From positions 62,001 through 126,000 of the forward strand of contig NZ_WOSV01000001.1 of assembly GCF_011516655.1 (NCBI RefSeq): a DNA stretch of 64,000 nt, read 5' to 3'. Positions 54,963-62,837 of this stretch are shown here, piece after piece. The position numbers and the translations under genes are program-made. The stretch comes from Acetobacter thailandicus. Lineage in GTDB: Bacteria; Pseudomonadota; Alphaproteobacteria; Acetobacterales; Acetobacteraceae. Each line of letters starts with the position of its first letter. Within the stretch, counting starts at the first letter, position 1. The notes below the pieces were generated by a model that was given only the letters and a program-made list of their open reading frames with translations, made no database searches and was not told where the DNA came from.

Positions 54963-55451
54963 TTATTCTCCGCCATATAATGCTGTCAGAGTGGCATGCC
55001 CTAATGTGTGGTGGTGCACATAAAACCCAACAGCGGCAGCGCTGGTCTGCTCACTGACATCAATAACGGGGATATCGAGCGCATCCACACGAAAAATATA
55101 GCGATGTGGTTTACCTGGCGGCGGAGCTGCGCCACCGTAACCTGGTACCCCGAAGTCTGTTCTGACCTGAGCGGCAGCGGGTGGCAGCCCTCCTTTGCCT
55201 GAACCTGCTCCTTCAGGCAGGCTGGTTACATCAGAGGGAATATTTGCAACGACCCAGTGCCACCAGCCTGAACCTGTCGGGGCATCAGGATCATAAACCG
55301 TGACAACAAAGCTTTTGGTGCCCTCCGGTGCGCCTTTCCAGGACAAAGCCGGAGACAGGTTCCCCCCGCTCTGCCCCATGCCGTTATAAACCTGTGCCTG
55401 GGGCATAATCTGCCCTTCGGTAAAAGCCGGGCTTGTCAGAACAAATGTCAT
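54963..55451 (-). CDS. YbhB/YbcL family (PEBP / Raf kinase inhibitor-like) protein
   Basis: Phosphatidylethanolamine-binding-protein fold, 162 residues, cytoplasmic since no signal peptide is present. Family motifs are LSPALSWKGAPEGTKSFVVTVYDPDAPTGSGWWHWVVANIP in consecutive blocks (DPDAP is the hallmark), LPEGAG and PHRYIFRVDALD. The anion-binding His and Asp are retained. Bacterial members are of unknown role. A small minus-strand gene of unknown function lies 22 bases upstream and may share the transcript. Confidence 0.93.
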   Translation of the reverse strand: MTFVLTSPAFTEGQIMPQAQVYNGMGQSGGNLSPALSWKGAPEGTKSFVVTVYDPDAPTGSGWWHWVVANIPSDVTSLPEGAGSGKGGLPPAAAQVRTDFGVPGYGGAAPPPGKPHRYIFRVDALDIPVIDVSEQTSAAAVGFYVHHHTLGHATLTALYGGE

Positions 55452-55472
55452 GAGCTGCGCTCCTTAAATATC

Positions 55473-55691
55473 TTACCAGTTCTGGCTGATGAGCCAGAAT
55501 TCTTCAGATGTCAGCGTAACCGCTTTTCCTGCATCAGACTCTGCTGCAGCCTGCGCCAGTGCCTCAATACGCTCAATCATAATCACTTTACGCTGATGGG
55601 CTTCAGTTTTTTCTGTGACAGACTGCAGCACACCAAGTGATGTTTTAGCTGCACAGGCAACGCGGGCAGCATCAAGCAAAGCATAAGACAT
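55473..55691 (-). CDS. Small protein of unknown function
   Basis: A 72-residue protein from the ATG at 55691, which is preceded by AGGAG ten bases away; an in-frame upstream start is less likely. It is Ala-rich and helical (MSYALLDAARVACAAKTS; IERIEALAQAAAESD) and ends with VTLTSEEFWLISQNW. No signal, membrane segment or known family was recognised. The good ribosome binding site and location just upstream of the PEBP gene support a real gene. Confidence 0.6.
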   Translation of the reverse strand: MSYALLDAARVACAAKTSLGVLQSVTEKTEAHQRKVIMIERIEALAQAAAESDAGKAVTLTSEEFWLISQNW

Positions 55692-55804
55692 CGTTTTCAC
55701 ACTCCTGTAGATATAAATAAAACGCTCCGGGAATCTGGCTATTAAACAGTTTTTATTCAACCCCTCTGGCGCGCACCCGCACGATTGCGTAAACCCAAGC
55801 TGTC

Positions 55805-56887
55805 ATGAGCAACCGTACCGAAGATTTTGATTTTCACCTGCCCGATGCCCTCATCGCACAGGAACCCGCCCGCCCGCGTGAGAGCGCACGTCTGCTGGAT
55901 GTGCCTCTGCATGGTGCGTTTTCTGACAAACGCATGTCTGACTTCCCTGGCTTTCTGAAACCGGGCGACCTGCTTGTTGCAAATGATACCCGTGTTATCC
56001 GTGCCAGCATTCAGGCCTGTCGGGGTGAAGCCCGTATTGGCATTACCCTTGACCGCATTCTGCCAGATACATCATGGCATGTGCTGCTGCGCAACGCCCG
56101 TCGGGTCAAAGCAGGAGATACACTGACTTTCCCGACCTCAGCCCACACAGCAACGGTGCTGGCTCGTGAAGAAGGCGGTGGTGCCATCCTGCGCTTTTCA
56201 GCCGAGGGCAGTGATTTTGATACCTTCCTCAGCGAAGCAGGCACACTGGCCCTGCCTCCTTATATTCACCGCCCTGACGGCCCGACTGAACAGGATGCCC
56301 ACGACTACGCCACCATCTTCGCACAGCATAAAGGGGCCGTTGCAGCCCCCACAGCCGGGCTACACTTTACGCCGGCTCTGCTCAGCGCCATTGATGCCAC
56401 AGGGGCAGGCCGCTGCACTCTGACGCTCCATGTCGGGGCGGGTACCTTCCTGCCAGTGCGCAGTGATGATATTTCTTCACACCATATGCATGCCGAGCAT
56501 GGCATTATTACACCCGAAACTGCTGAGCGTATCAACGCGACACGTCAGGCTGGCGGCCGCATTATTGCTGTTGGCACCACAAGCCTGCGCCTGCTTGAGA
56601 GTGCGGCTGATGAACATGGAGTTGTTCATCCTTTCAACCAGGAAACCTCTATTTTTATCCGGCCGGGCTATCGTTTCCGTGCTGCAGATATGCTACTGAC
56701 TAACTTCCATTTACCGCGCTCCACTCTCTTTATGCTGGTGAGTGCCTTTGCCGGCCATGAACGCATGCGCCAGGCATATGCCCATGCTGTAGAGACAGGT
56801 TATCGCTTTTATTCCTATGGCGATGCCTGCCTGCTGCGCTGCGCCAGCTCTGTACACACAGCTCCCTCCCCCGCACAGTCATCATAG
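55805..56887 (+). CDS. queA: tRNA preQ1(34) S-adenosylmethionine ribosyltransferase-isomerase QueA
   Basis: Adds the epoxycyclopentane-diol ribose ring from SAM to preQ1 in tRNA during queuosine synthesis. The 360 residues show DFDFHLPDALIAQEPARPRESARLL at the start in blocks, LLVANDTRVIRA, LALPPYIHR, GAVAAPTAGLHFTPALL and LLTNFHLPRSTLFMLVSAFAG. It is first in a tight plus-strand operon with tgt and queG, covering the last three steps of queuosine formation on tRNA. Confidence 0.96.
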   Translation: MSNRTEDFDFHLPDALIAQEPARPRESARLLDVPLHGAFSDKRMSDFPGFLKPGDLLVANDTRVIRASIQACRGEARIGITLDRILPDTSWHVLLRNARRVKAGDTLTFPTSAHTATVLAREEGGGAILRFSAEGSDFDTFLSEAGTLALPPYIHRPDGPTEQDAHDYATIFAQHKGAVAAPTAGLHFTPALLSAIDATGAGRCTLTLHVGAGTFLPVRSDDISSHHMHAEHGIITPETAERINATRQAGGRIIAVGTTSLRLLESAADEHGVVHPFNQETSIFIRPGYRFRAADMLLTNFHLPRSTLFMLVSAFAGHERMRQAYAHAVETGYRFYSYGDACLLRCASSVHTAPSPAQSS

Positions 56888-56896
56888 AGGCTGACT

Positions 56897-58057
56897 ATGA
56901 CCCGTTTTCACTGGACCTGCGAAAGCACTGATGGCGCAGCCCGTGCCGGCACACTCCACACGGCCCACGGCCCTGTTGCCACGCCCGTTTTCATGCCTGT
57001 GGGAACGGCAGGCACAGTCAAAGCCATGACGATGGATTCTGTGCGTTCAACCGGAGCAGGTATTGTTCTGGGCAATACCTACCACCTTATGCTGCGCCCG
57101 GGTGCAGACCAGGTTCAGCGTCTGGGCGGGCTGCATAAATTTATGGACTGGCCAGGCCCGATTCTCACCGATTCAGGCGGGTTTCAGGTCATGTCGCTGG
57201 GAGCTTTGCGCAAACTCGACCAGGACGGCGTCACCTTCCGCTCGCACATTGACGGGTCATACCACCGCCTGACCCCTGAAAGTTCGACAGACATTCAGCA
57301 TAAGCTCGATGCAACCATTACAATGTGCTTTGACGAATGCCCTGCCCTGCCGGCACCGACAGAGAGCATTGCCGCCTCTATGCGTCTTTCCATGCGCTGG
57401 GCTGCACGCTCACGTGAGGCCTTTATCGCCCGCCCGGGTTACGGCCAGTTTGGCATTGTCCAGGGAGGCACCGAAGCTGACCTGCGCGCAGAAAGTGTAA
57501 AAGCTCTGACCGATATCGGCTTTGAAGGCTATGCTATTGGCGGCCTCGCCGTGGGGGAAGGTCAGGAACTGATGTTCTCTACCCTCGACAGCACCGTGCC
57601 ACTAATGCCTGAAAATACTCCGCGTTATCTCATGGGTGTTGGCACACCTGATGACCTGCTGGGAAGCGTTATGCGCGGTGTCGATATGTTTGACTGCGTG
57701 ATGCCAACCCGCGCCGGTCGTACTGCACGAGCCTATACCGAGCGCGGCACCCTCAACCTGCGCAACGCCCGCCACGCTGACGACTCACGTCCTATTTCTC
57801 CTCATTGTGACTGTCTGGCCTGTTCACGCCATAGCCGGGCCTACCTGCATCATCTATTCCGTGCCCGCGAAATTCTTGGCCCCATGCTGCTGACATGGCA
57901 TAACATTGCCTATTATCAGCGCCTGATGCGCCAGATCCGCGAAGCAATTACTGAAAAACGCCTTGATGCTCTGGCGAGCAGGCTCAGGGCAGAATGGGCT
58001 ATGGATGACTGGAGCGAAGATGAAATGCCTCGCCCGATAATACCACCGGTACCCTGA
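56897..58057 (+). CDS. tgt: tRNA-guanine transglycosylase Tgt
   Basis: Exchanges guanine 34 for preQ1 in tRNAs with GUN anticodons. The 386 residues contain [42 protein letters not shown] (catalytic Asp region), [21 protein letters not shown], the nucleophilic region [17 protein letters not shown] and a zinc site [17 protein letters not shown]. It is nine bases after queA. Confidence 0.97.
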   Translation: MTRFHWTCESTDGAARAGTLHTAHGPVATPVFMPVGTAGTVKAMTMDSVRSTGAGIVLGNTYHLMLRPGADQVQRLGGLHKFMDWPGPILTDSGGFQVMSLGALRKLDQDGVTFRSHIDGSYHRLTPESSTDIQHKLDATITMCFDECPALPAPTESIAASMRLSMRWAARSREAFIARPGYGQFGIVQGGTEADLRAESVKALTDIGFEGYAIGGLAVGEGQELMFSTLDSTVPLMPENTPRYLMGVGTPDDLLGSVMRGVDMFDCVMPTRAGRTARAYTERGTLNLRNARHADDSRPISPHCDCLACSRHSRAYLHHLFRAREILGPMLLTWHNIAYYQRLMRQIREAITEKRLDALASRLRAEWAMDDWSEDEMPRPIIPPVP

Positions 58058-58061
58058 CCTG

Positions 58062-59174
58062 GTGCCGGCGCCCGACCACACTGCGCCAGCGGCTCTGACC
58101 AGACTGGCAGAGCGGATCAGACACAAAGCCCTCACCCTTGGTTTTAATGCCGTAGGCTTTTGCCCGGCACATCTTGGCCCTGAGGTACGCCACCGCCTGA
58201 AAGATTTTCTGGCACAGGGGTATCATGGCGAAATGGGCTGGCTGGCAACCCGCACTGACGAACGTGCTGACCCTCAAAGCCTGTGGCCCGAAGCCAGAAG
58301 CGTCATTGCACTGGGCCTGTCTTACGCCCCTGAAGGTGACCCGCTGGCAACACTGGCCCGGCCCGAATGCGGTAATATTTCTGTTTATGCCAGGCACCGT
58401 GATTATCATGATGTTGTTAAGGGCATGCTCAAACATCTGGCACAGTTTGTCGTCAACGAAGGTAAAGCAACCCTAAGCAGGCAAAACCTGCACGACCAGA
58501 TCCCTCCTGAGGTCAAGGTATTTGTGGATACAGCACCAGTTGCTGAAAAACCCCTGGCTGAACAGGCAGGCCTTGGCTGGCAGGGTAAACACACAAACCT
58601 CGTTTCACGCACAGAAGGCAGCTGGCTTTTTCTGGGAGAAATTTATACCACCCTTGCTCTCCCCACATCACCTCCTTCAGGGGGGCAGTGCGGCAGCTGT
58701 ACACGCTGCCTTGAAGCCTGCCCGACACAGGCCTTTCCCGAGCCTTATAAAATGGACGCCCGGCGCTGTATCTCTTACCTGACTATCGAACATGCCGGTC
58801 CTATACCGCACGATTTACGCCCTGCCATAGGCACACATATTTACGGTTGTGATGACTGCCTGGCCGCCTGCCCCTGGAACCGCTTCGCCCGGACCTCACG
58901 ACATATCAAACTTCAGGCGCGCCCTGACCTGACAGCACCTGCCCTCAAAGACCTGGTTCAGCTTGACGACGCAGCTTTTCGTAAATTATTCGCAGGCTCA
59001 CCCGTTAAGCGCATCGGCCGCAATCGCTTTATTCGCAATGTACTCATTGCAATCGGTAATAGTGGCCAGACCGACCTGCGCTCTGTTATACAGCCCTTGC
59101 GGCATGATTCTGACCCAATCGTAGCAGAAGCTGCAGACTGGGCAGAGGCCCGCCTTAAGGAGACCCTGCCATGA
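58062..59174 (+). CDS. queG: Epoxyqueuosine reductase QueG
   Basis: Cobalamin-dependent iron-sulfur enzyme that reduces epoxyqueuosine to queuosine. The 370 residues begin at a GTG four bases after the tgt stop, with no better in-frame ATG nearby. Two 4Fe-4S motifs are visible: CGSCTRCLEACPTQAF and CDDCLAACPWNRFA. FVDTAPVAEKPLAEQAGLGWQGKHTNL (in parts) and the C-terminal HEAT-like RFIRNVLIAIGNSG are typical. Its stop overlaps the ribbon-helix-helix gene (ATGA). Its need for cobalamin implies the cell makes or imports it. Confidence 0.95.
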   Translation: MPAPDHTAPAALTRLAERIRHKALTLGFNAVGFCPAHLGPEVRHRLKDFLAQGYHGEMGWLATRTDERADPQSLWPEARSVIALGLSYAPEGDPLATLARPECGNISVYARHRDYHDVVKGMLKHLAQFVVNEGKATLSRQNLHDQIPPEVKVFVDTAPVAEKPLAEQAGLGWQGKHTNLVSRTEGSWLFLGEIYTTLALPTSPPSGGQCGSCTRCLEACPTQAFPEPYKMDARRCISYLTIEHAGPIPHDLRPAIGTHIYGCDDCLAACPWNRFARTSRHIKLQARPDLTAPALKDLVQLDDAAFRKLFAGSPVKRIGRNRFIRNVLIAIGNSGQTDLRSVIQPLRHDSDPIVAEAADWAEARLKETLP

Positions 59175-59425
59175 GTGCCCATTTGCGTAAGCGCACGCTT
59201 ATTTTATCAGGACACGATACCAGCGTCGCTCTTGAGCCTGAGTTCTGGGATGTTCTTGACGATATTGCTGCAGACAACAAACAATCTGTTCCTGTGCTTG
59301 TTGCCACCATTGATGCAAAGCGTACACCACCCCAGTCTCTGGCCTCCGCATTACGCGTGCATGCTCTGACAACAGTCATCAGCCGCCATGCATCACAGAC
59401 GGCTTTGCAGGAAAATTCTCCCTGA
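59171..59425 (+). CDS. Ribbon-helix-helix (RHH_4) domain protein
   Basis: Small putative DNA-binding protein of 84 residues in the RHH_4 family common in alphaproteobacteria. The N-terminal strand (LRKRTLILSGHDTSVAL) and following helices (EPEFWDVLDDIAADNKQSVPVLVATIDAKRTPPQSLASALRVHAL, in order) fit the ribbon-helix-helix layout. The start overlaps queG (ATGA), so it is translated with the queuosine operon, but a regulatory link to queuosine is only inference. Confidence 0.85.
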   Translation: MSAHLRKRTLILSGHDTSVALEPEFWDVLDDIAADNKQSVPVLVATIDAKRTPPQSLASALRVHALTTVISRHASQTALQENSP

Positions 59426-59529
59426 CAGGGCGCTTTTCTTCTCCTCTCCTTTTTATACTGCTATAACTTGTTACCAGCGGGCATGGCCGTGTGCCTTCGC
59501 AAACGCAACAGAGGACTGAGACAAACAGG

Positions 59530-60354
59530 ATGGCTATCTGGGGCAAAATTTTCGGGGGTGTTACCGGCTTTGCTGTTGGGGGGCCCGCAGGCGCGGCATT
59601 AGGAGTCGCACTGGGGCATGCGGCTGATACCGGTGCTCTGCTTCAGCCAGAGAGCGGATGGAGCGACCGCTTTGCCGCACGAACCAACCCTGACCCTGGT
59701 GGAGCAGCGACCTTTATGGCTGCAAAGCTGGCCGCAGCTATGGGTAAAAAAGAACAGCTCTACGGCCTGTGCAGCGTCATTTTATGTGCCAAGCTCGCGA
59801 AATGTGATGCCCCTGTGAACCGCCACGAAATTAATGCTTTCAAGGCCCGCTTTCGCGTTCCTCAGGAAAATATGCGCGAACTGGGCCGCCTGTTTGATAT
59901 GTCACGCCAGCGCACAGATGATTATGATAAATTTGCCCGCGAACTGGGGCAAACCTACGCTGATGATAAACAGGCCCTTGAAAACCTGCTGGCTGTTTTA
60001 TTTGCCATCGCCCGCGCTGACCTGAAAGCCGGTGAACCTCTCGCCCCTGAAGAGTTACGCTTTCTCAGGCAGGTCCATTCGCTGTTTGGTCTTGGAAAAG
60101 GCGCATGGGACAGGGCAGATCAGGGCATGGCCAGCCCTGCAATGGCTGAAAACGATGCTTACATGATCATGGGTATCGAGTCGTCTGCTTCAAACGAAGA
60201 AATTCGTGCGCACTGGAAAATGCTCGTAAGGCAATATCACCCTGATGTTATGGCCGCACGCAATGCATCCGCCGCAGAAATCGAAGTAGCTTCGGCTAAA
60301 ATTTCACGAATCAACGCAGCATGGGATATTGTAAAAAAAGAACGGGGCATCTGA
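59530..60354 (+). CDS. TerB/DnaJ-domain co-chaperone-like protein (DjlA-like)
   Basis: J-domain protein of 274 residues from the ATG at 59530; a GTG 39 bases upstream is less likely. The N-terminus is a Gly/Ala-rich membrane-type segment (FGGVTGFAVGGPAGAALGVALGH), as in DjlA. Residues about 55-190 form a TerB-like helical domain (ICAKLAKCDAPVNRHEINAFK-type), and a C-terminal J domain (about 210-272) has NEEIRAHWKMLVRQYHPDV with the HPD motif. DjlA-type proteins stimulate DnaK at the membrane. Confidence 0.9.
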   Translation: MAIWGKIFGGVTGFAVGGPAGAALGVALGHAADTGALLQPESGWSDRFAARTNPDPGGAATFMAAKLAAAMGKKEQLYGLCSVILCAKLAKCDAPVNRHEINAFKARFRVPQENMRELGRLFDMSRQRTDDYDKFARELGQTYADDKQALENLLAVLFAIARADLKAGEPLAPEELRFLRQVHSLFGLGKGAWDRADQGMASPAMAENDAYMIMGIESSASNEEIRAHWKMLVRQYHPDVMAARNASAAEIEVASAKISRINAAWDIVKKERGI

Positions 60355-60636
60355 CACCAGGTAACAAGAACGCTACCCGGAGAAAATGCTCTGTGATCTG
60401 ATGTAATGAAGCAACAAAGACTGTAAAATTTTACCTGCAAAGCGTATGATCTGTTCAGTCCATATTGCTTTTTTTATACCCTGCTCTCAGTGCAGGGGTG
60501 TTTTGCGTTGCATGGCTCCGTTCTCGTGCTAGATAAGTTGCGTACCAGACGGGAACTACAACACGATCTGACCGTATTCTAACTACGGCATCTCGTCTTT
60601 CATGGCGATATGGCAGAGTAAAGGTGACAGGTAACA

Positions 60637-61506
60637 ATGAATTCCGGACGAAACGGTGCGAGGGTCTGCTCTCACGCTCAGAGAAGCAACAGACAGAACC
60701 AGACACACACACAGGCTCGTGGCCGTTTCGCCATACGAAGTGCTGTCGTGGTGTGCTCTTTCATGGTGCTGGCAGGATGCAGCAGCATTAAAGCACCTGT
60801 GCCAACAGACCCTGACGCTCTGGCTGACTATAAGCAGGCTAACGACCCGTATGAGCCGCTGAACCGTAAGATCTTCACCGTCACTATGAAGGTCGATAAA
60901 TGGGTTCTTCACCCGGTTGCTAAAGCCTATGTCTGGTCTGTTCCGCACCCTGTTCGTAATGCCATCGGCAATATGATCACAACAATGAATGAACCATCCG
61001 TCTTCTTTAACGATGTCGGGGCAGGCAAACCGCGCCTGGCAGGCGATGCGTTTGTACGCTGGTGCATTAATATGTCAGCCGGGCTGGGCGGATTGATTGA
61101 CGTCGCTAAAATGGCCGGCTACCCCCATCATAATAACGATGGTGGCATTACAATGGCTAACTGGGGCATCGCTTCAGGGCCTTATCTTTTCCTGCCAATG
61201 GGCCCCTCCTCTTTCCGTGATGGCATTGGCTATGGTATTGATCAGGGCCTGTCACCGTGGAATTATGTCCCGCGTGGATATGGTCTTGTAAGCTTTAACT
61301 GGGCCTATAACATGATGGGTATCGTCCATAGTCGTTCAGAGCATCTGGATGACCTTGATGCGCTCCAGCGTGACGCTCTCGACCCTTATGCAACTATTCG
61401 CAGCGCTTACCAGCAGCAGCGCAAAGCACAGGCTGAAGCTATTAAAAACGACCACCGTGCCACCGTGCCTTTGTGGTACCATGTTAAGAACCGACAGCAG
61501 GGATAA
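60637..61506 (+). CDS. mlaA: MlaA (VacJ) outer-membrane lipoprotein
   Basis: Outer-membrane component of the Mla system that removes mislocalised phospholipids from the outer leaflet. The 289 residues have a long polar N-terminus, then a lipoprotein signal with lipobox LAGC (Cys48). The body has NDPYEPLNRKIFTVTMKVDKWV, PHPVRNAIGNMITTMNEPSVFFND, GGITMANWGIASGPYLFLPMGPSSFRDGIGYG and NWAYNMMGIVHSRSE in successive order, all MlaA signatures. The following mlaC is eight bases downstream. Confidence 0.94.
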   Translation: MNSGRNGARVCSHAQRSNRQNQTHTQARGRFAIRSAVVVCSFMVLAGCSSIKAPVPTDPDALADYKQANDPYEPLNRKIFTVTMKVDKWVLHPVAKAYVWSVPHPVRNAIGNMITTMNEPSVFFNDVGAGKPRLAGDAFVRWCINMSAGLGGLIDVAKMAGYPHHNNDGGITMANWGIASGPYLFLPMGPSSFRDGIGYGIDQGLSPWNYVPRGYGLVSFNWAYNMMGIVHSRSEHLDDLDALQRDALDPYATIRSAYQQQRKAQAEAIKNDHRATVPLWYHVKNRQQG

Positions 61507-61513
61507 ATCAAAG

Positions 61514-62137
61514 ATGAAATTTTTGCCTGGCCGCCGATTTGTTCTCAGATCTGCCAGTCTCTTTATGGCATGCAGCCTTTTTGTTGCACCGGCATGGGCA
61601 GCCCAGAGCGCAAGGGACTTTGTTAACAGCCTGGGCACACAACTGGTGACAATCGTTAATAGTCCTATTTCTCTCCCTGAAAAGAGGGAGAAAGTGCTGC
61701 CACTGCTACAAAAAAATGTCGATATTGATGCCATTGCCCGTTACTGCCTCGGTCGCTACTGGAAAGTCGCCACCCCGGAAGAGCAAAAAGAATATCTGCA
61801 GCTTTTTCATCAGACTCTGGTCGGTGCCATTACCGATAAACTTGGTGATTACCGCGGCGTCAGTTTCTCAATCGGTGCGGTGACCTCATCAGGAAATGAA
61901 GACTCCGTAGAAACCACTCTCGTCCGCCCGCAACAGCCACCTGCTAAAATGCAATGGATTGTAAGCCGGGCATCGGGCTCAGAGAAAGTCGTTGACGTCA
62001 TTGGCGAAGGTGCCAGCCTGCGCATGACCCAACGCCAGGATTATGCCTCTTACATTGCCCGAAACGGCGGCAAGGTCAGCGCACTAATCAGCGCACTAAA
62101 ACGCCAGATTGCCAACCACAGCGCAGCGCAGCAGTAA
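61514..62137 (+). CDS. mlaC: MlaC periplasmic phospholipid-binding protein
   Basis: Periplasmic shuttle of the Mla phospholipid pathway (Tgt2/Ttg2D fold), 207 residues from the ATG at 61514; longer in-frame versions run into mlaA. A signal peptide ends near APAWAAQ. Core features are DIDAIARYCLGRYWKVATPEEQKEYLQLFHQTLV in order, KLGDYRGVSFSIGAV and the C-terminal VVDVIGEGASLRMTQRQDYASYIARNGG, which is highly characteristic. It is coupled to mlaA. MlaD is encoded elsewhere (48717-49241), and MlaE/F/B are outside the window. Confidence 0.94.
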   Translation: MKFLPGRRFVLRSASLFMACSLFVAPAWAAQSARDFVNSLGTQLVTIVNSPISLPEKREKVLPLLQKNVDIDAIARYCLGRYWKVATPEEQKEYLQLFHQTLVGAITDKLGDYRGVSFSIGAVTSSGNEDSVETTLVRPQQPPAKMQWIVSRASGSEKVVDVIGEGASLRMTQRQDYASYIARNGGKVSALISALKRQIANHSAAQQ

Positions 62138-62152
62138 TCTTGCAAAACAGCG

Positions 62153-62184
62153 ACGCCTGATATTTTTCATTTAACGTATCAGGC
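62153..62184. terminator. Hairpin between convergent mlaC and GNAT genes
   Basis: A nine-base perfect stem CGCCTGATA/TATCAGGCG with a T-rich loop begins 16 bases after the mlaC stop and runs into the end of the convergent minus-strand gene. It is a likely bidirectional terminator. Confidence 0.6.
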
Positions 62185-62722
62185 GCGCTCTTCTTCTGTC
62201 AGAAAACGCAGGAAGGCGCGGCGCTGGCCGGAAGCTTTCATAAACCAGCATACGCTGGCCATCACGTTCAAACGTATCACACTGCCGCATCCCTATCCCT
62301 TTAAGAATGCTGCATGAGGAAAGATTACTTTCCTTAGCAACGGCGATAAGACGTTCAACACCGGCATCATGTGAAAAATTAAGCGCAGCACTCGCCGCCT
62401 CACGTGCGATTCCTCGCCCGCTTGCCCAGGGGTAAAGCGAAAAACGCAAACTAAAGCCACGACCATCCGGACGGTCGTGCACACCGGTCATACCAACGAA
62501 CCGGTTTTCTTCATGAATAGTAAGAATACCAACCTTGTGACATGCCCAGAAGGCAATATCGTCAGCCATATCCTGCTCAGCCTGCTGCCGTGTCCGTACA
62601 CCACCGAGCATCTGCCCAAAAGCACTGCCATCCTGCTTCAGGCGCACCATATCTTCCATATCAGACCAGCTGACAGGCTTTAGCAGAAGTCGGCCTGTGC
62701 GCACGGTACGCGCATCAGTCAT
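62171..62722 (-). CDS. GNAT-family N-acetyltransferase (RimJ/RimL-like)
   Basis: Acetyl-CoA-dependent acetyltransferase of 183 residues. The RimJ/RimL pattern is seen: RTGRLLLKPVSWSDMEDMVRL at the N-terminus, ENRFVGMTGVHDRPDG, the acetyl-CoA loop YPWASGRGIAREAASAALNF, and AVAKESNLSSCSILKGIGM. The acceptor (ribosomal protein, antibiotic or amino acid) is not predictable. It runs convergent to mlaC. Confidence 0.88.
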   Translation of the reverse strand: MTDARTVRTGRLLLKPVSWSDMEDMVRLKQDGSAFGQMLGGVRTRQQAEQDMADDIAFWACHKVGILTIHEENRFVGMTGVHDRPDGRGFSLRFSLYPWASGRGIAREAASAALNFSHDAGVERLIAVAKESNLSSCSILKGIGMRQCDTFERDGQRMLVYESFRPAPRLPAFSDRRRARLIR

Positions 62723-62792
62723 TGGGCAAGCCCTCTTTTCAGAAAAGCCTCTCCGGCATCAATACTAAAGAACACGAGCGAACAACCGTAGC

Positions 62793-62829
62793 TAAAAAAA
62801 AAGCACTGACACAAGAGCGCCAGTGCTTT
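62793..62829 (-). terminator. Rho-independent terminator of ettA
   Basis: On the minus strand, AAAGCACTG pairs with CAGTGCTTT around a 12-base loop and is followed by a long T-tract (the A-run at 62794-62800). It lies nine bases after the ettA stop. Confidence 0.88.
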
Positions 62830-62837
62830 CAGCCTGA

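Noticed and set aside
60355-60636. Possible RNA gene between the J-domain gene and mlaA
   Set aside because: No tRNA-like cloverleaf or known riboswitch core could be traced in this stretch.
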